A stretch of DNA of 64,000 nucleotides. Origin: Serripes groenlandicus (Eukaryota > Mollusca > Bivalvia > Cardiida > Cardiidae). Shown here piece after piece: positions 35,079 to 45,568 of the stretch. The number at the start of each line of letters is the position of its first letter. The first letter of the stretch is position 1. The stretch is taken from positions 26,151,993-26,215,992 of the forward strand of contig JASEVX010000011.1 of the NCBI GenBank assembly GCA_031761405.1. Reading direction: 5' to 3'. Below the pieces are notes generated by a model. The model was not told where the DNA came from and did no database searches. It saw only the letters and a program-made list of their open reading frames with translations. A program made the position numbers and the translations under genes.

Positions 35079-35905
35079 AATGTTAGCTCATCTGAGCACG
35101 AATTGCTTAAGATGAGCTATTGTGATCACATTTTGTCTGTTGTGCCTCGTCATCAATTGCCTTGTTAACACTCTACACGCAGCATGTTGCATCCAATCTT
35201 TTATAAAAGTTTATCAGAGCATACATCTCCATCACGCAGGAAACCACAGGTTTAACTTCAGCATGTTGAACTTTTGCCAGAAGGGGTGTTTTGATGAAAT
35301 CTAGGCTTAGAGCGAATATAGGTAATGTCCAGTCAAAAACTAGGTCACAAGTCCAAATTTGAGAAAGTCTTGTAACACTCTAGAGACAGCATTCTTCGCT
35401 TCAGCTTGAACCTGTGTCAGAATTTTTGTCTTGACGATATCTAGGCCAAGTTTGAATATGGGTCATGTTGGGTCAAAACCTAGATCAGAAGGATAAATTG
35501 AAGGAAAATCTTGTAAACACTCTGAAAGCCGCATTTTTAACTTGAGCATATTGAAACTTTGTCAGAGTAGTTGTTATGATGATATCTAGGTTAAGTTTGA
35601 ATATAGGTCATGTTCTGTCTGAAACTAGTTCACAAGGCTGTATTGAAGGAAAATCTGTTTAACACCCTAGAGACTGTAATTTTTGCTTAGCAGATTGAAA
35701 CTTTATCAGAATGTTTGTCTTGGAGATATCTAAGCCAAGTTTGAATATGGGTCACGTCTGTTAAGAAGTTGGTCACTGTCAGTGTCCAAATTGAAAGAAC
35801 ACACATTAAAACTCAGGATAATCTTGTTAACACTTTAGTTGTAGCTTACCTGACCGTAAGATTAGAGTTCATTATGTAGTTATCGTAATGACCCTCTTGT
35901 TAAGG
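35079..35905 (+). mobile_element. Pearl/HINE-like element with AGCTCATCTGAGCAC 5' end
   Basis: The 5' end GTTAGCTCATCTGAGCACGA is followed by AAGATGAGCTATTGTGATC. The core repeats TTGTAACACTCTAGAGAC, TCAGAATTTTTGTCTTGA-like and GATATCTAGGCCAAGTTTGA recur at about 150-bp spacing. The 3' end reads GACCCTCTTGTTAA. It is the same family as 47.8-49.2 and 54.8-55.9 kb. Confidence 0.65.
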
Positions 35906-36384
35906 TTTAGGTTTGTCGATGTTTTGAAAGTCGTCTTCAGTTTTGAAGTATGTGGGAAAGCGTTAAGGTTAAGGTGCAACCTCATATCAAGCTCTCCTGT
36001 TCATGGTTAAATGGGGTTGTCTGACGATGCTTCATGTCTGTTAATTGAACCTTAGATAACCCTTTCACACTTGGAGACAGTCATGTGTGTATGCATTTGC
36101 ATGTTTCAACTCTTTTCCATAATTATAAAATAATTTATGATAGATTTTCCATAATTTTGCTTAGTTGTATTCTGCAGATTTGAAGTACGTGACAAAGGGA
36201 TACTATTATCAAATAACTTGGGAGGGATATGTTTGGTCTCACTAAGTTAGTTGGGACCATTTAAAAAGCACCAGATCTTGCTGAGCCATGCTATGTGTAA
36301 ATACTCGTTGCTCATGATGAACAACCTTTTTCTTTATTTGCCACAATGTTTTTAACATAATTAAATTTAATTAAATTTGCGAGA

Positions 36385-36542
36385 TAAAAGAGCAGTATCA
36401 AACCAAACGATTATAAGATGGCGGGGGCAATTTGATAAAAGATTGTTATTTACAAGGTGAAATATAGCGGACTCATGGACAATTTACGGGTACATCAAGC
36501 CGAGTTTGCCTATCGACGACCGTATGAAGTCTTTCTGAAAAG
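36385..36542 (+). pseudogene. Class I myosin, motor-domain exon (partial gene starts here)
   Basis: The sequence reads SIKPNDYKMAG, then after a one-base shift QFDKRLLF, then VKYSGLMDNLRVHQAEFAYR and RPYEVFLKR up to donor AAAAG|GTAAGT at 36,543. In class I myosins this is the end of the motor: CIKPND, RHQVKYLGL, ENLRVRRAGFAYR. At least one indel before VKYSGL breaks the frame. No earlier motor exons (P-loop, switch I/II) were found in the window, so the copy is 5'-truncated here or begins elsewhere. Myosin-I is a single-headed, membrane-linked actin motor. The following exons continue it on the same strand in the right order. Confidence 0.75.
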
Positions 36543-36768
36543 GTAAGTTGTTGATTTGTATTTGTTATGGCTTTAACATCCTTTGTTGCAAATTATGTAG
36601 ATTTCTAGAAAGAAAAACTAGATAAATAGGCCAAAAGACAGTAAACATTTTGACATTTCAAATAAAAGAAAAGGATTAGAAATGTCAAGAGAATCTGAGT
36701 AAGCTTTTACAATTAAGTTTTCGTTATAGATCTTGTTGACAACATGAATTCATAGTAAAAAGGTAATT

Positions 36769-36872
36769 AAACCCTTTTCCAAACACTCTGATTTGCGGGA
36801 ACTTTCCATATTCTATTGCTGAAGTTTTCAAAGTCGTCTGCTTCAGATTTGTTGTATGTGGGAAAGGGTTAA
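36769..36872. mobile_element. Palindromic MITE, internally deleted copy
   Basis: Ends AACCCTTTTCCAAACAC and TTGTATGTGGGAAAGGGTTAA are kept together with GTCGTCTGCTTCAG; the central hairpin is gone. It sits in the intron between two myosin exons. A further half copy with AGAAGACGACTTTTGAAAAC and GGAGAAATTGCTCG lies at 36,955-37,015. Confidence 0.8.
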
Positions 36873-37034
36873 GGCAATACCACTCTGCCACATATGTACA
36901 GAGTTTTGTATGGATGTAGTTTTAACCTTTACCACTTCCAGAAGCATCTTGACACATCTTCAGAAGACGACTTTTGAAAACATTGTTGCAAAAGGAGAAA
37001 TTGCTCGTAATGGATTGATTCTATATTTTTTAGA

Positions 37035-37138
37035 TACAAGAATTTACGCCCGAGTACATGGCTAAAATATTCGTGATCAGCTAAAGACGGGGTTCCCTAG
37101 TGTCCCATCTTCAATATGAAGAGAACGACTACGAGATT
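37035..37138 (+). pseudogene. Class I myosin, motor/converter exon (damaged)
   Basis: Acceptor TATTTTTTAG is followed by A TAC AAG, so the split Arg codon of the previous exon is completed (KR|YK). It reads RYKNLRPSTWLKYS, TGA stop, SAKDGV, then about 4 nt missing, then LVSHLQYEENDYEIRK. Class I myosins have RYK..CPxTWPxxxGxAKDGVxxLvxHLxYxxxxYxxGKTKIFIR here. The exon end passes directly into the 62-bp minisatellite. Confidence 0.7.
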
Positions 37139-37940
37139 AGAAAGTATGTACCATATTGGTTATCTGTTTTTACCAATCTCAAATATTCCATCACAGGATG
37201 GGAAAGTATGTAAGTATGTACTCTATTGGTTCTCTGTTTTAACCTATCTCAAATCTTCGATTACAGGATGGGAAAGTATGTACTTTATTGGTTCTTTGTT
37301 TTTACCAATCTCTAATCTTCGATAACAGGATAAGAAAGTATGTACCATATTGGTTCTCGGTTTAACCAATCTAAAATCTTTAATTACAGGATGGGAAAGT
37401 ATTGGTTCTCTGCTTTTACCAATCTCAAATTTTCTTTTACAGAGTGAGAAACCATGTACCATATTGGTTCTCTGTTTTTACTTATCTCAAATCTTCAATT
37501 ACAGGATGGGAAAGTATTTATCATATTGGTTCTCTGTTTTCACCAATCTCAAATGTTTGATTACAGGATGGGAAAGTATGTACCACATTGGTTCTCTGTT
37601 TTAACCAATATCAAATCTATGATAACAGGATGGGAAAGTATGAACCATATTGATTTCTGTTTTTACAAATCTCAAATCTTCTTTTACAGAATGAGAAACC
37701 ATGTACCATATTGGTTCTCTGTTTTTATCAATCTCAAATCTTATATTACAGGATGGGAAAGTATGTACTTTATTGGTTCTCTGTTTTACCAATCTCAAAT
37801 GTTTGATTACAGGGAAAGTATGTACCACATTGGTTCTCTGTTATTACCATTTTCAAATCTTTGATCTCAACATTGGAATGTAGGTACGTTACTAGGTCTC
37901 TGTTTTAACCAATCTCAAATTTTGACTACAACATGGAAAA
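37131..37940 (+). repeat. 62-bp minisatellite with splice-site-like signals, about 13 units
   Basis: The unit reads GGTTCTCTGTTTTTACCAAT, CTCAAATCTTCGATTACAG, GATGGGAAA, GTATGTACCATATT. Each unit thus has a pyrimidine-rich stretch ending in ACAG, nine bases, and GTATGT, which resembles an acceptor, a micro-exon and a donor. The first unit begins at the GAAAGTATGT that ends the myosin exon, so the array seems to have grown from that exon-intron border. Unit lengths vary from 55 to 66 bp. Confidence 0.85.
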
Positions 37941-37978
37941 GAAGTGAATCCTTTTCGGTTGAGTGATCTGGTTTAGAT

Positions 37979-38185
37979 AACCCTTTCCGGCGTACAGACA
38001 CGTTTGCAGCAGAAGACTTTTGAAAATATTGTGGCGAACGAAGAAATTGCTCAAGATGAGCAATTCTTCCTTTTGCGACAATGTTTTCAACTTTATGAAA
38101 TACTTATAATTTTATCCATAGAGATTTTCCGTATTTTTTTCATCTCTGTTGTCTGCTGCAGATTTGTCGTATTTTGGAAAGGGAT
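37979..38185. mobile_element. Palindromic MITE, full-length copy
   Basis: Left end AACCCTTTCCGGCGTAC and GTTTGCAGCAGAAGAC; hairpin GAAAATATTGTGGCGAACG, GAAATTGCTCAAGATGAGCA, TTTTGCGACAATGTTTTC; right end GTCTGCTGCAGATTTG and TTTTGGAAAGGGAT. A half copy follows at about 38,278-38,360. Confidence 0.88.
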
Positions 38186-38414
38186 AAAGTCATTCCGTAT
38201 TGCTGTTGGTTATTATTAAAACAGATTACATGCACCTCATCCATTCTGATGGTATTCATATTGGAACTTTTTCAATAATTCTTTATAAGCAATTTCTCCT
38301 TTAATCATCATGTTTTCAATAGTCGTCTGCTGCAGAGGTATCTGTAGATCGGTAAGGGATAATCTGATCAGGCAGATTATGAATATAAATGTTTAAAATG
38401 GTTTTCAATCACAG

Positions 38415-38512
38415 GTCTGAATGAGGTAGTCGGTGATATGGGACTGGAGGACCTCAACAAACTCATGCCGTCCGTGATCGACACAACAGAGCGCTGATAT
38501 CCCTCCACATGT
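38415..38512 (+). pseudogene. GCN1-like HEAT-repeat exon fragment
   Basis: After AATCACAG the frame reads LNEVVGDMGLEDLNKLMPSV, IDTTER, then a TGA produced by a small deletion; in the next frame it continues DIPPHV. This resembles the part of the translational regulator GCN1 (activator of the eIF2-alpha kinase GCN2) with GLAEVxxGLGVxKLxxLMPEI and DIxPHVRDGY. Only about 33 codons are present and no neighbouring GCN1 exon was seen, so it looks like a stray duplicated exon. A decayed SINE 3' end (GACCTGAGCTGTTGAAAGCG, 38,620) follows closely. The assignment rests on memory of the GCN1 sequence. Confidence 0.5.
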
Positions 38513-38809
38513 TACAATAAGTAAACACCCGAGATCTATTTTTAATCGAATTAAATACCTCATAAAATTATATTTGTAAGGTATGGGAACAATATCATCT
38601 TTCCTGTCTGTCACGATATGACCTGAGCTGTTGAAAGCGGCCTAAAACCCAAAACCTAATAAAGTATGTTAATTAAAGTTGCCAGTTTAAGTAAAATATT
38701 GAACATTGATATATGTCAAATCCTATATTTCCGAACAAATCTGTAGCAGACGACAATGAACACATCTAGACCGAAATAAAAGAAACTCTATAGGTCACAA
38801 TACACCAAT

Positions 38810-38945
38810 GGAGTGCCCTTGGGCAAGGCACATTTTCTAGCCTAGTACTGGTTTGTTTACCCAGGGATCATGAATAATTAAATTTAATTGCGCGCTAAAT
38901 GACCTTAGCTGTTGATGCGCCATAAAACAATATACATTCATTCAT
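38810..38945 (+). mobile_element. SINE 3'-domain remnant
   Basis: GCCCTTGGGCAAGGCACATT, TACTGGTTTGTTTACCC and AATGACCTTAGCTGTTGATG, then a (CATT)n tail, match the 3' half of the tRNA-headed SINEs here. No head is present. Confidence 0.65.
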
Positions 38946-38999
38946 TCATTCACAATACACCAAATGAATTCCTTCTTTGTTTACATGTAACTCAACCAG

Positions 39000-39320
39000 C
39001 TTCAACCCTTGTTTGTCACACTTTCTAAGCGTTTCCCAGGTAGAACACCATATATCATTGAAAAGAGATACTTCTTACCTTTAAACTAATCCATAGAAAA
39101 TGTGGGGTCATGTATTATGCAAGAAAGACTCGCTCTGGGAAGATAGGAACCGTCCTTTTTACCACAATCCAGCTAGGCTGAAAATGGGTTTATCCATACT
39201 CTACTTTCACTTTCACACAAGGTCAAAATACCTAAAATGATCAAATCAAACAGTTCCAGTTCATCCTCCACATATTTACAAAGAATTTACACCCATTGTC
39301 ACATATCCAATGCAGTCTGG
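39000..39320 (+). repeat. Dispersed repeat, copy 2 (inverted relative to 7.0 kb)
   Basis: Reverse-complement match to 7,005-7,290, sharing TGTCACACTTTCTAAGCG, GTAGAACACCATATATC-like and AGAAAATGTGGGG. Borders are not sharp. Confidence 0.75.
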
Positions 39321-41031
39321 GCCAGATGTACAACCATTTCTATATATAATTATTCGTGCCTCCATAAGTGTGTTTCCTCTTTGCAATAGAGAGCACCAAT
39401 TAACAAATTAGATCCATCAATTATGGTTTTATTTTGTTAAAAAAAAAATCGAAAAGAATTCAAATGTCTCGTAACGAGCAATCTCAATTATTCTAACACT
39501 GTTTTCAAATATGTGTGAACTCGTGCGTTTTAGTCCATTTGTAAATATGGCTGAGCCTAATAGACGTAACCTCCCGTTCTAGAAAATATGGAAAACAAAT
39601 TCGGAAAAACTAGACTTATATAAATTTAATTAAATACCGTAAAACTATCGTTAAAAACTAGATATAGATCTATATGATAAATATATATTTCTGAGTATAT
39701 CTGTTTAGGACAATTACACAACCTTATTATGTGAGTGGGGGTAATGCCTATTAAAGTTCAGTTAATACAAGTCTACTTTTTTTTCGTGCAATGGATCAAT
39801 TCAATGAGTTTTTCTTTTTTACGCAATTTTGTACAAACTCCTAGTTTTTTGTGGCGATTGGTTTGACAATCGCCACAATGCTAACAGAAACAACAACAAC
39901 GAAAAATATTTACATAGTCGGTTTTGAACAATCGGTTGATATTTTCTTTCCTTACTGCAAACTAATTTACTCACATCCGTTATAGTTCCATCATTGATGC
40001 AGAGACGTGATTAATTATGTCAGTGCTACTTTGGTGTGGATTGTTACTAGTATTTGAGTTTTATCGAGACATTATCTACATAGAGTTAAAATATGTAAAT
40101 ATTATCTTTGTCATGATTGGGCAGATAATAAATATCATTGCGCGTTCTGCCTTTCAAATAACGGCAAATAACTCTTGATGATACTCAAATCTGGAAATTC
40201 CAAAAGGTTCTATAAATAGCTCGCGAGACTCTAGTGTTCTTAAATCCCAATATTATAAACGCTTTATTTTGTAGTTGTTTAAATATATGAAAGCGTCTAG
40301 ATGATAAGACTGGTTTACAAAGGTTTAAAGGACACACGATGTCAGTGTGTACACACGTTATGTATACACGTCTGCACGTTCTAGAGTCAATTAGCAATCA
40401 ATGCTGAAAGTGTAGCCTAATTTAGTTTGGAGATCGAGCATTATAATATATGCCTATATTTTTATAAATTGAACAGTTTGGCAAATAGTGAAATTGTGCT
40501 TTTTGAGCATGTTTTGTGTTTGTTTTTGCACTCACATTATTCGAAGCAGTTTAACAACCTCAGAGACATATAAATACACTGTGTTTATATGCCTCTGACA
40601 ACCCTCAATCATGCAATGTGAAGGGACTAAATATTGAACAGACCTTTTTAATATCGGACATCATTGAAACAAACACCAAACTAATGGATACTGTTTTCTC
40701 TCCTTTCTTGATAATTTAGTCATTTCTAAAGTGTAAAAAATATGTTATCTTAATATGGCCTAGCGACCTGGTGATAAAACATGTGATTACCCGAACAATT
40801 TAGATTACAAATAGCCATTCTAATGAGCTAAAACGGTAGTCTATCGAATACCAACTAGATTTTTCATAACTTTGGAATGGCCTTATTTTGAACACATCAT
40901 GACCACTTTCAGAACGTAACTAAAACATCACCAAGATAACATTCTGGCAAACTAACATTATTCTACTGTCAAAAGATGCAGGGTTGATACATTCTCAAAT
41001 ATACCCGCACCAGAGTCATCGCAAGTCCTAC
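39321..41031. other. No feature recognised
   Basis: About 1.7 kb of AT-rich intronic or intergenic sequence. A short hairpin GGCGATTGGTTTGACAATCGCC lies at 39,853-39,874. No exon was seen. Confidence 0.5.
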
Positions 41032-41238
41032 CTTGTTACTTTGCAGGATTTTCCATACGATCGCCACTACAGTGCCATTGGCGCTTTGATTTAAAATGAG
41101 CTTGAGCTCAGGGATGCTCAATTCGTTAAGGATTTTCACAGAACTGTCCTGAGTATCCTGTACTCTGCGGTAATCGACTTCTGCCTGTTTAAGTTCATCC
41201 TGAATTTTCTGTTTTTTGTTTTTATTTATTTCCGCAGT
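41032..41238 (-). CDS. Candidate exon of an unidentified coiled-coil protein
   Basis: On the minus strand, after CTGTTCAG, 207 bp (69 codons) are open and end at a donor AACAAG|GTAGGA, phase 0 at both ends. The translation starts TAEINKNKKQKIQDELKQAE, continues VDYRRVQDTQDSSVKILNEL and ends SIPELKLILNQSANG, TVVAIVWKILQSNK. It is rich in charged residues with heptad spacing, and codon use looks coding. An in-frame TGA lies just upstream of the acceptor, and a further 45 open codons precede that stop. It lies inside a myosin intron on the opposite strand. I do not recognise the family. Confidence 0.4.
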
Positions 41239-42770
41239 CTGAACAGTTCAGTAATTGGAATCGCGTTTCTTGTACCTTCTTTTGTTTCGTGATATATTCG
41301 ATAAATGTCCGATTTCCATTATTTTTCTGACCAAAAGGGCATCTTTGGTTGCATCATGTGTATTGGTTTTTGTCTGGTGAATTTGTTTTATAATGAACAA
41401 TTTGCTAAAGTTCCATAACGGCTAATGAAGAAGGGAATGTGGTACAATAGCACGTGCAAATAAGGCTTTAGGTTTTTTGGATGGTAGCCTTCTCGTTTTT
41501 TTCTGTCCAATTTCCAAAAACTGCGTAATAAACCTATGCACCGTAGTAAAACCAGATGTATATACATAACGTTGATTAGCGCCAATCAACGTCCCTTTGA
41601 TGAAATTAGTTATACGAATTAAACCAATTTTAAACATATCAAATTGAACAGTTTGACAAACAAATGTTGATAGAATTCTTAAACTTATACAATGAATTAT
41701 GACAAATTATTAAACAACGTTAAACGAAATTTTAAGCATATCAAATTGAACAGTTTTACAAACAAACTTTGATAAAATTCTTACATTTACAATGAGTTAT
41801 GACAAATTATTAAACGTTTTAAAATTTCATTCATAAATTTGGACAAGTCATACAATATGCATGGATATCGATCACCTTATGGTTTTATTTAACAGTTGAA
41901 TAGTTATAACATTCATCCATTTAATTTTAGATAGGATAATATTAACAAATGTTGACATTTATCCGTTTTGACTATACAATCGCATTTTTTCCCCTAAAAT
42001 AAGTAACTGGGGCTAATATCCGTCCGCTTGTGTCCATATTTACATTTTATTGCATCGAATCTAGGCAATATACACAGTCTGCACAGCGGGGGTAATCAAT
42101 AGATTTATGCCCCATCATAAATCGTCTGGCAATGGTCGGTAATCATCGGAAGCTTTCGCTAGCAATCACGGAAACGTAAATGTTACCCTAAAACGTTAGT
42201 AGTACTTGTAGAAAATGTTAAAAAGGACCAAAATGTTATTACTTTATTTTAATACAATATATGTCAAATAAAAGGTAAATGAATTTACTACATTATGCCG
42301 TAAGTGCCCTGTTAATTTTTTATTTCTAAAAAAAGATATTCACTGAAGAACGTGTAAAAATTAGCGGAAAAATACCGTTTTCTTAATGGTTTATATGTAA
42401 TAAAGAGGGAAATTAGGGTGACTGTATTCAAAGTTAAAAAGGACTAAAATATTATTAATATAAAACAAATACAAAAATATATTTATATTCAGGAGATATT
42501 TGTCTTGAAAACTTGATAAGTGTCTTTTTAAATTTTTGCAAAATAAAATTGTTATTGAGTAAAAACTAAAAAGTTGCTCTATCCCATGTAATTTAAGTTA
42601 TCGACTTTTATAGTCGCTGATTCTCATAGTTGGATATGTCACGTGTAAATGTATTTCATGCTGTCCGATTTAAATTCGTTATACAAGTATGGGGGAGAGG
42701 GTTAAAGTCATCTATACTAGTGAACAGTTTCAAACACCAATAAAGACAAACAAATTAATTTTTCCGTTTT
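41239..42770. other. No feature recognised
   Basis: AT-rich sequence with a short internal near-duplication (ATATCAAATTGAACAGTTT at 41,636 and 41,738). No exon or transposon end was seen. Confidence 0.5.
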
Positions 42771-42775
42771 TCCAG

Positions 42776-42923
42776 AACAAAATTGTTTATAAGATTTCCA
42801 CGAGTTTTGTTAGCCACTGAGGAAGCATTCCAGGAAAAAAAAACACGAACTTGCCACGCAGATACAGACGAAATACAGAGGTTTCAATCAACAAAAAACA
42901 TAATCGTCCTATGAGAATATCAG
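42776..42923 (+). pseudogene. Class I myosin, converter and first IQ exon (two +1 frameshifts)
   Basis: Acceptor GTTTTTCCAG and donor ATATCAG|GTATTT are intact. It reads TKLFIRFPRVLLATEEAFQE and K, then shifts frame in a run of nine A and continues KHELATQIQTKYRGFNQQK, then shifts again in a run of six A and ends NRPMRIS. TKIFIRFPxTLFATE is the diagnostic converter-end motif of myosin motors, and IQTKYRGF starts an IQ calmodulin-binding motif. Removing one A from each run would restore the frame, so either pseudogene decay or homopolymer consensus errors can explain it. Confidence 0.85.
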
Positions 42924-42959
42924 GTATTTTGTTTCTTGTGTCCAAACCACCCTGTCAAT

Positions 42960-43085
42960 CTCCATGGTGTAATATGGTTAGAGTGTCTAGCTTGGAAGAC
43001 ACCAGGTTTAAATACCTGGTTGGGTCTTACCAAATACAATCAAATCTGTTTTAAGAGACTGTAAGTGGTCTCTTATTGAGGTATA
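42960..43085 (+). mobile_element. tRNA-like SINE head fragment
   Basis: TGGTGTAATATGGTTAGAGT resembles a tRNA A box, and CCAGGTTTAAATACCTGG lies at the B-box position. It is followed by SINE-like AAGAGACTGTAAGTGG. Confidence 0.45.
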
Positions 43086-43109
43086 ACTATATGCTTCGTT
43101 TTTTTTTGT

Positions 43110-43620
43110 GTGTGCCTTGTAGTGGTTGGAATGATGCCTCAGTAGCAGGTGGATAGGGTTTGATCCTGATTCAGGTCATATTAAATACTTTAAAAATGGT
43201 GACAATGGCACCTTGCCCGTCTCTTGTGTTGTAGTGGCTTGAATGATGCCTCAGTAGCAGGTGGATAGGATTCGATCTTGAGTCAGGTCATATCAAATAC
43301 TTTAAAAATGGTTGAAATGGCACCCTGCTTGTCTCTGTGCTGTAGTGGTTGGAAAGCTGCCCGAGTAGCAGGTGGATAGGGTTCGATCATTTCAAAGAAT
43401 TTTTAAAATGGCAGTAATGGCTTCCCTGCTTGGCGCTCAGGGTTTTTGGGATAGCAATATGACTTATGTATTAGTGACAGCGTGGATAATCCTGGTAAAG
43501 CGTTTTAAAAATGGCAGTAATGGCTTCCATGCTTGGTGCTAAGCGTGGATAATACTGATTTTACTGGTCATTTTCTTAAGAGATGCCAAACAATAACTGA
43601 AATACTGTAAGTGGCGTTAC
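43110..43620 (+). repeat. Tandemly repeated SINE heads (three units of about 110 bp)
   Basis: GTAGTGGTTGGAATGATGCC, TCAGTAGCAGGTGGATAGG and a B-box-like GGTTCGATC or GGTTTGATC recur three times from 43,119. They are followed by two copies of a SINE body (AAAATGGCAGTAATGGCTTC and GCGTGGATAAT) and one 3' end (CTGTAAGTGGCGTTAC). It looks like a SINE array formed by head duplication. Confidence 0.7.
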
Positions 43621-43637
43621 AAAGACAAACAGGCATG

Positions 43638-43813
43638 TACAGTGGAACCTGTCCTAAAGACCACCTTTGTAAAGCTATTCTCTTTATATAATGCCACACT
43701 TTTAATTTCCCAATTACTCATTTTCTGCATAAATGACCCTACAATTGAAGACCACCTGTAAACAAAGACCATAGTGTTCTATTCCCATGGGTGGTCTTTA
43801 AAAATAGGTTGTA
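43638..43813. mobile_element. Small MITE with CAGTGGAACC-type ends
   Basis: Left end TACAGTGGAACCTGTCC and AAAGACCACC; right end GGGTGGTCTTT and ATAGGTTGTAC. The ends are imperfect inverted repeats flanked by TA. CAGTGGAACC ends are typical of pogo/Tc1-type non-autonomous elements. Confidence 0.65.
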
Positions 43814-43884
43814 CTTATTAAATATTTCCAATTTTTACGTTGACGTTAACATCTCTATGTTTTTTCCAAATTTTGTCTGCAAAT

Positions 43885-44164
43885 CATTTTTAAGTCATCT
43901 GCTGCAGATGTGTTGCATGTGGGAAAGGGTGAAACTAATTGGACGAATTTGATTAAGAAGTTTGCTAAACATTGTTTTGCAACAGAGGAATTTGAATAAA
44001 TTATGTCAAAAGGAGTAATTGCTCTTTATGAGAATTTTCTCTATTTGCCAAATGTTTTTAGTTCTATTTAATAATGATATCATCAATTTTAAACATTTTG
44101 AATATATCTTCCTGCATGTTTTCAAATTCCTCTAATGCAGATTTGAAATATGTGGAAAAGGGTT
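43885..44164. mobile_element. Palindromic MITE: a solo right end and a diverged copy
   Basis: A right end stands at 43,893-43,931 (GTCATCTGCTGCAGATG, CATGTGGGAAAGGGT). It is followed by a diverged copy with TATGTCAAAAGGAGTAATTG at 43,999 and a second right end, AATGCAGATTTGAAATATGT, GGAAAAGGGTTA, ending 44,164. Confidence 0.7.
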
Positions 44165-44209
44165 ATATTTACCAAATCATACATATTTCGTAACTCAATT
44201 GTTTTCCAG

Positions 44210-44291
44210 CTATTATTCAGTGCTATTGGAGAAGGTACTTGGCCAAAAAGTTGTTACAGAGACGGCGCTGGGCTGCCAATGTTATAAGCAA
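44210..44291 (+). pseudogene. Class I myosin, IQ-motif exon (intact in itself)
   Basis: Acceptor TTGTTTTCCAG, donor AGCAA|GTAGGT. Joined to the previous exon through a split Ala codon it reads AIIQCYWRRYLAKKLLQRRR and WAANVIS. This is an IQ motif (IQxxxRxxxxKK) of the lever arm, where calmodulin or a light chain binds. The exon has no damage; it is listed as pseudogene only because it belongs to the damaged copy. Confidence 0.85.
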
Positions 44292-44396
44292 GTAGGTTGT
44301 CATACCATAAATATGAGTTTGAAACCTAGGAAGAGCTAGGTCGATTATTGCCCAAAGTCCTTGCCATCAGCATCTTCCGTTTCCTATCATTTGGTT

Positions 44397-44612
44397 AACC
44401 CTTTCCCACAAACAACAAATATGCAGCTGTCTTCTTTGAAATTAAAAGTGTAAAAGTCTCAATAAAATTAAGTAAAACATTGATAGAGCTGAAAACATTT
44501 GGGCAGAAGGAGAAAGTGATCATGATGAGCACTTTTTTCTCCAGCTACAATGTTTTCAAAAGTTATCTGTTACAGAAGCGTCAGAAAGTGTATATGGTGG
44601 GAAAGTGTTAAC
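44397..44612. mobile_element. Palindromic MITE, full-length copy
   Basis: Ends AACCCTTTCCCACAAACAAC and GGTGGGAAAGTGTTAA; centre GAAAACATTTGGGCAGAAGG, GTGATCATGATGAGCAC, CTACAATGTTTTC. Confidence 0.88.
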
Positions 44613-45244
44613 CAAAGGCTGCTAGTTGCGCAGACAGGTTTTTGTGTATAAAACACTGGATAAAAAAGGAAACGTACAACTCACGCAATGGGAAAATGTT
44701 TGAAATTCATGACCAGCCAAATATCCAGATCAAACCTGAGCACTACTCCTTTAATCAGGAGTTCCACTGTTTACATCACAGACGTCCGAGTTTTCATTTG
44801 AGAACATATGAAGTAGAAAAAGGCACAATACCTCTTTAAACTACTACGACTGTTCTCCATACGGTCCTTGTGCTATAATTTATAATGACTGCATTATATG
44901 GTATTAAATAAATGGTATTTTTTATTATAGTATAGAGTGGCTATTTATAGTAACAATGTCCTGTGTAGGATTCCCAGAATGTTAGCGATCAAACTAAACA
45001 CTTATCACATGACCAGGTTCTTCACTGTTTATATGAACTGATATGGTGTTGTTCCTGAATTAATGTAACTTTGTTTAGCTCTATTGTCCAAATGGCTATT
45101 TAAGCCCCCATGAAATAAGGTGCTTTTGACACTGCTCCTTGTCTCTAAATATTTTTACCTTTTGTCTAAAATTTATTATTATATTTCCAAATTTCCAGAT
45201 AATGTTTCGTTTTACTCAAGTTAGTAACATATCAGGTTCATATT
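44613..45244 (+). other. Intronic sequence of the myosin copy
   Basis: An open frame of about 65 codons (44,642-44,839) lies here, but it has no splice support and no myosin similarity. Nothing else is recognised. Confidence 0.45.
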
Positions 45245-45552
45245 TAACTCTTTCTTACAGCATACAACAAATATGAGCAGACGACTTTGCAAATATCAAG
45301 CTAAAATATGAAAATATTAATTGATGCATTTGAAAATATTGTGTCAAAAGAAGAAATTGCTCATCATCAAATTGTTTGCTGTGGTTTTGATGAGCCAGAA
45401 CTAGTTCCCTTATACATAAAATCTAAAGCTTACGACTGTAAAAACACAGACACAAGTATGAAAAATCTTCTTATAAAAGGGCATCATTATCAGCAATTTC
45501 TCCTTTTGCCATTATGATTTCAACATTTGTCTGCTTATTGGGAAAAGGATTA
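45245..45552. mobile_element. Palindromic MITE copy with internal insertion
   Basis: Left end AACTCTTTCTTACAGCATAC, left hairpin arm GAAAATATTGTGTCAAAAGA and right arm CAGCAATTTCTCCTTTTGCC are separated by about 120 bp of extra sequence; the right end is CTTATTGGGAAAAGGATTAA. Confidence 0.7.
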
Positions 45553-45568
45553 AAAAATTGTCTTCCAG

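Noticed and set aside
44642..44839. 65-codon open frame as a further myosin neck exon
   Set aside because: It has no match to the expected myosin segment, and the true neck exon is at 45,569-45,727 with matching phase.
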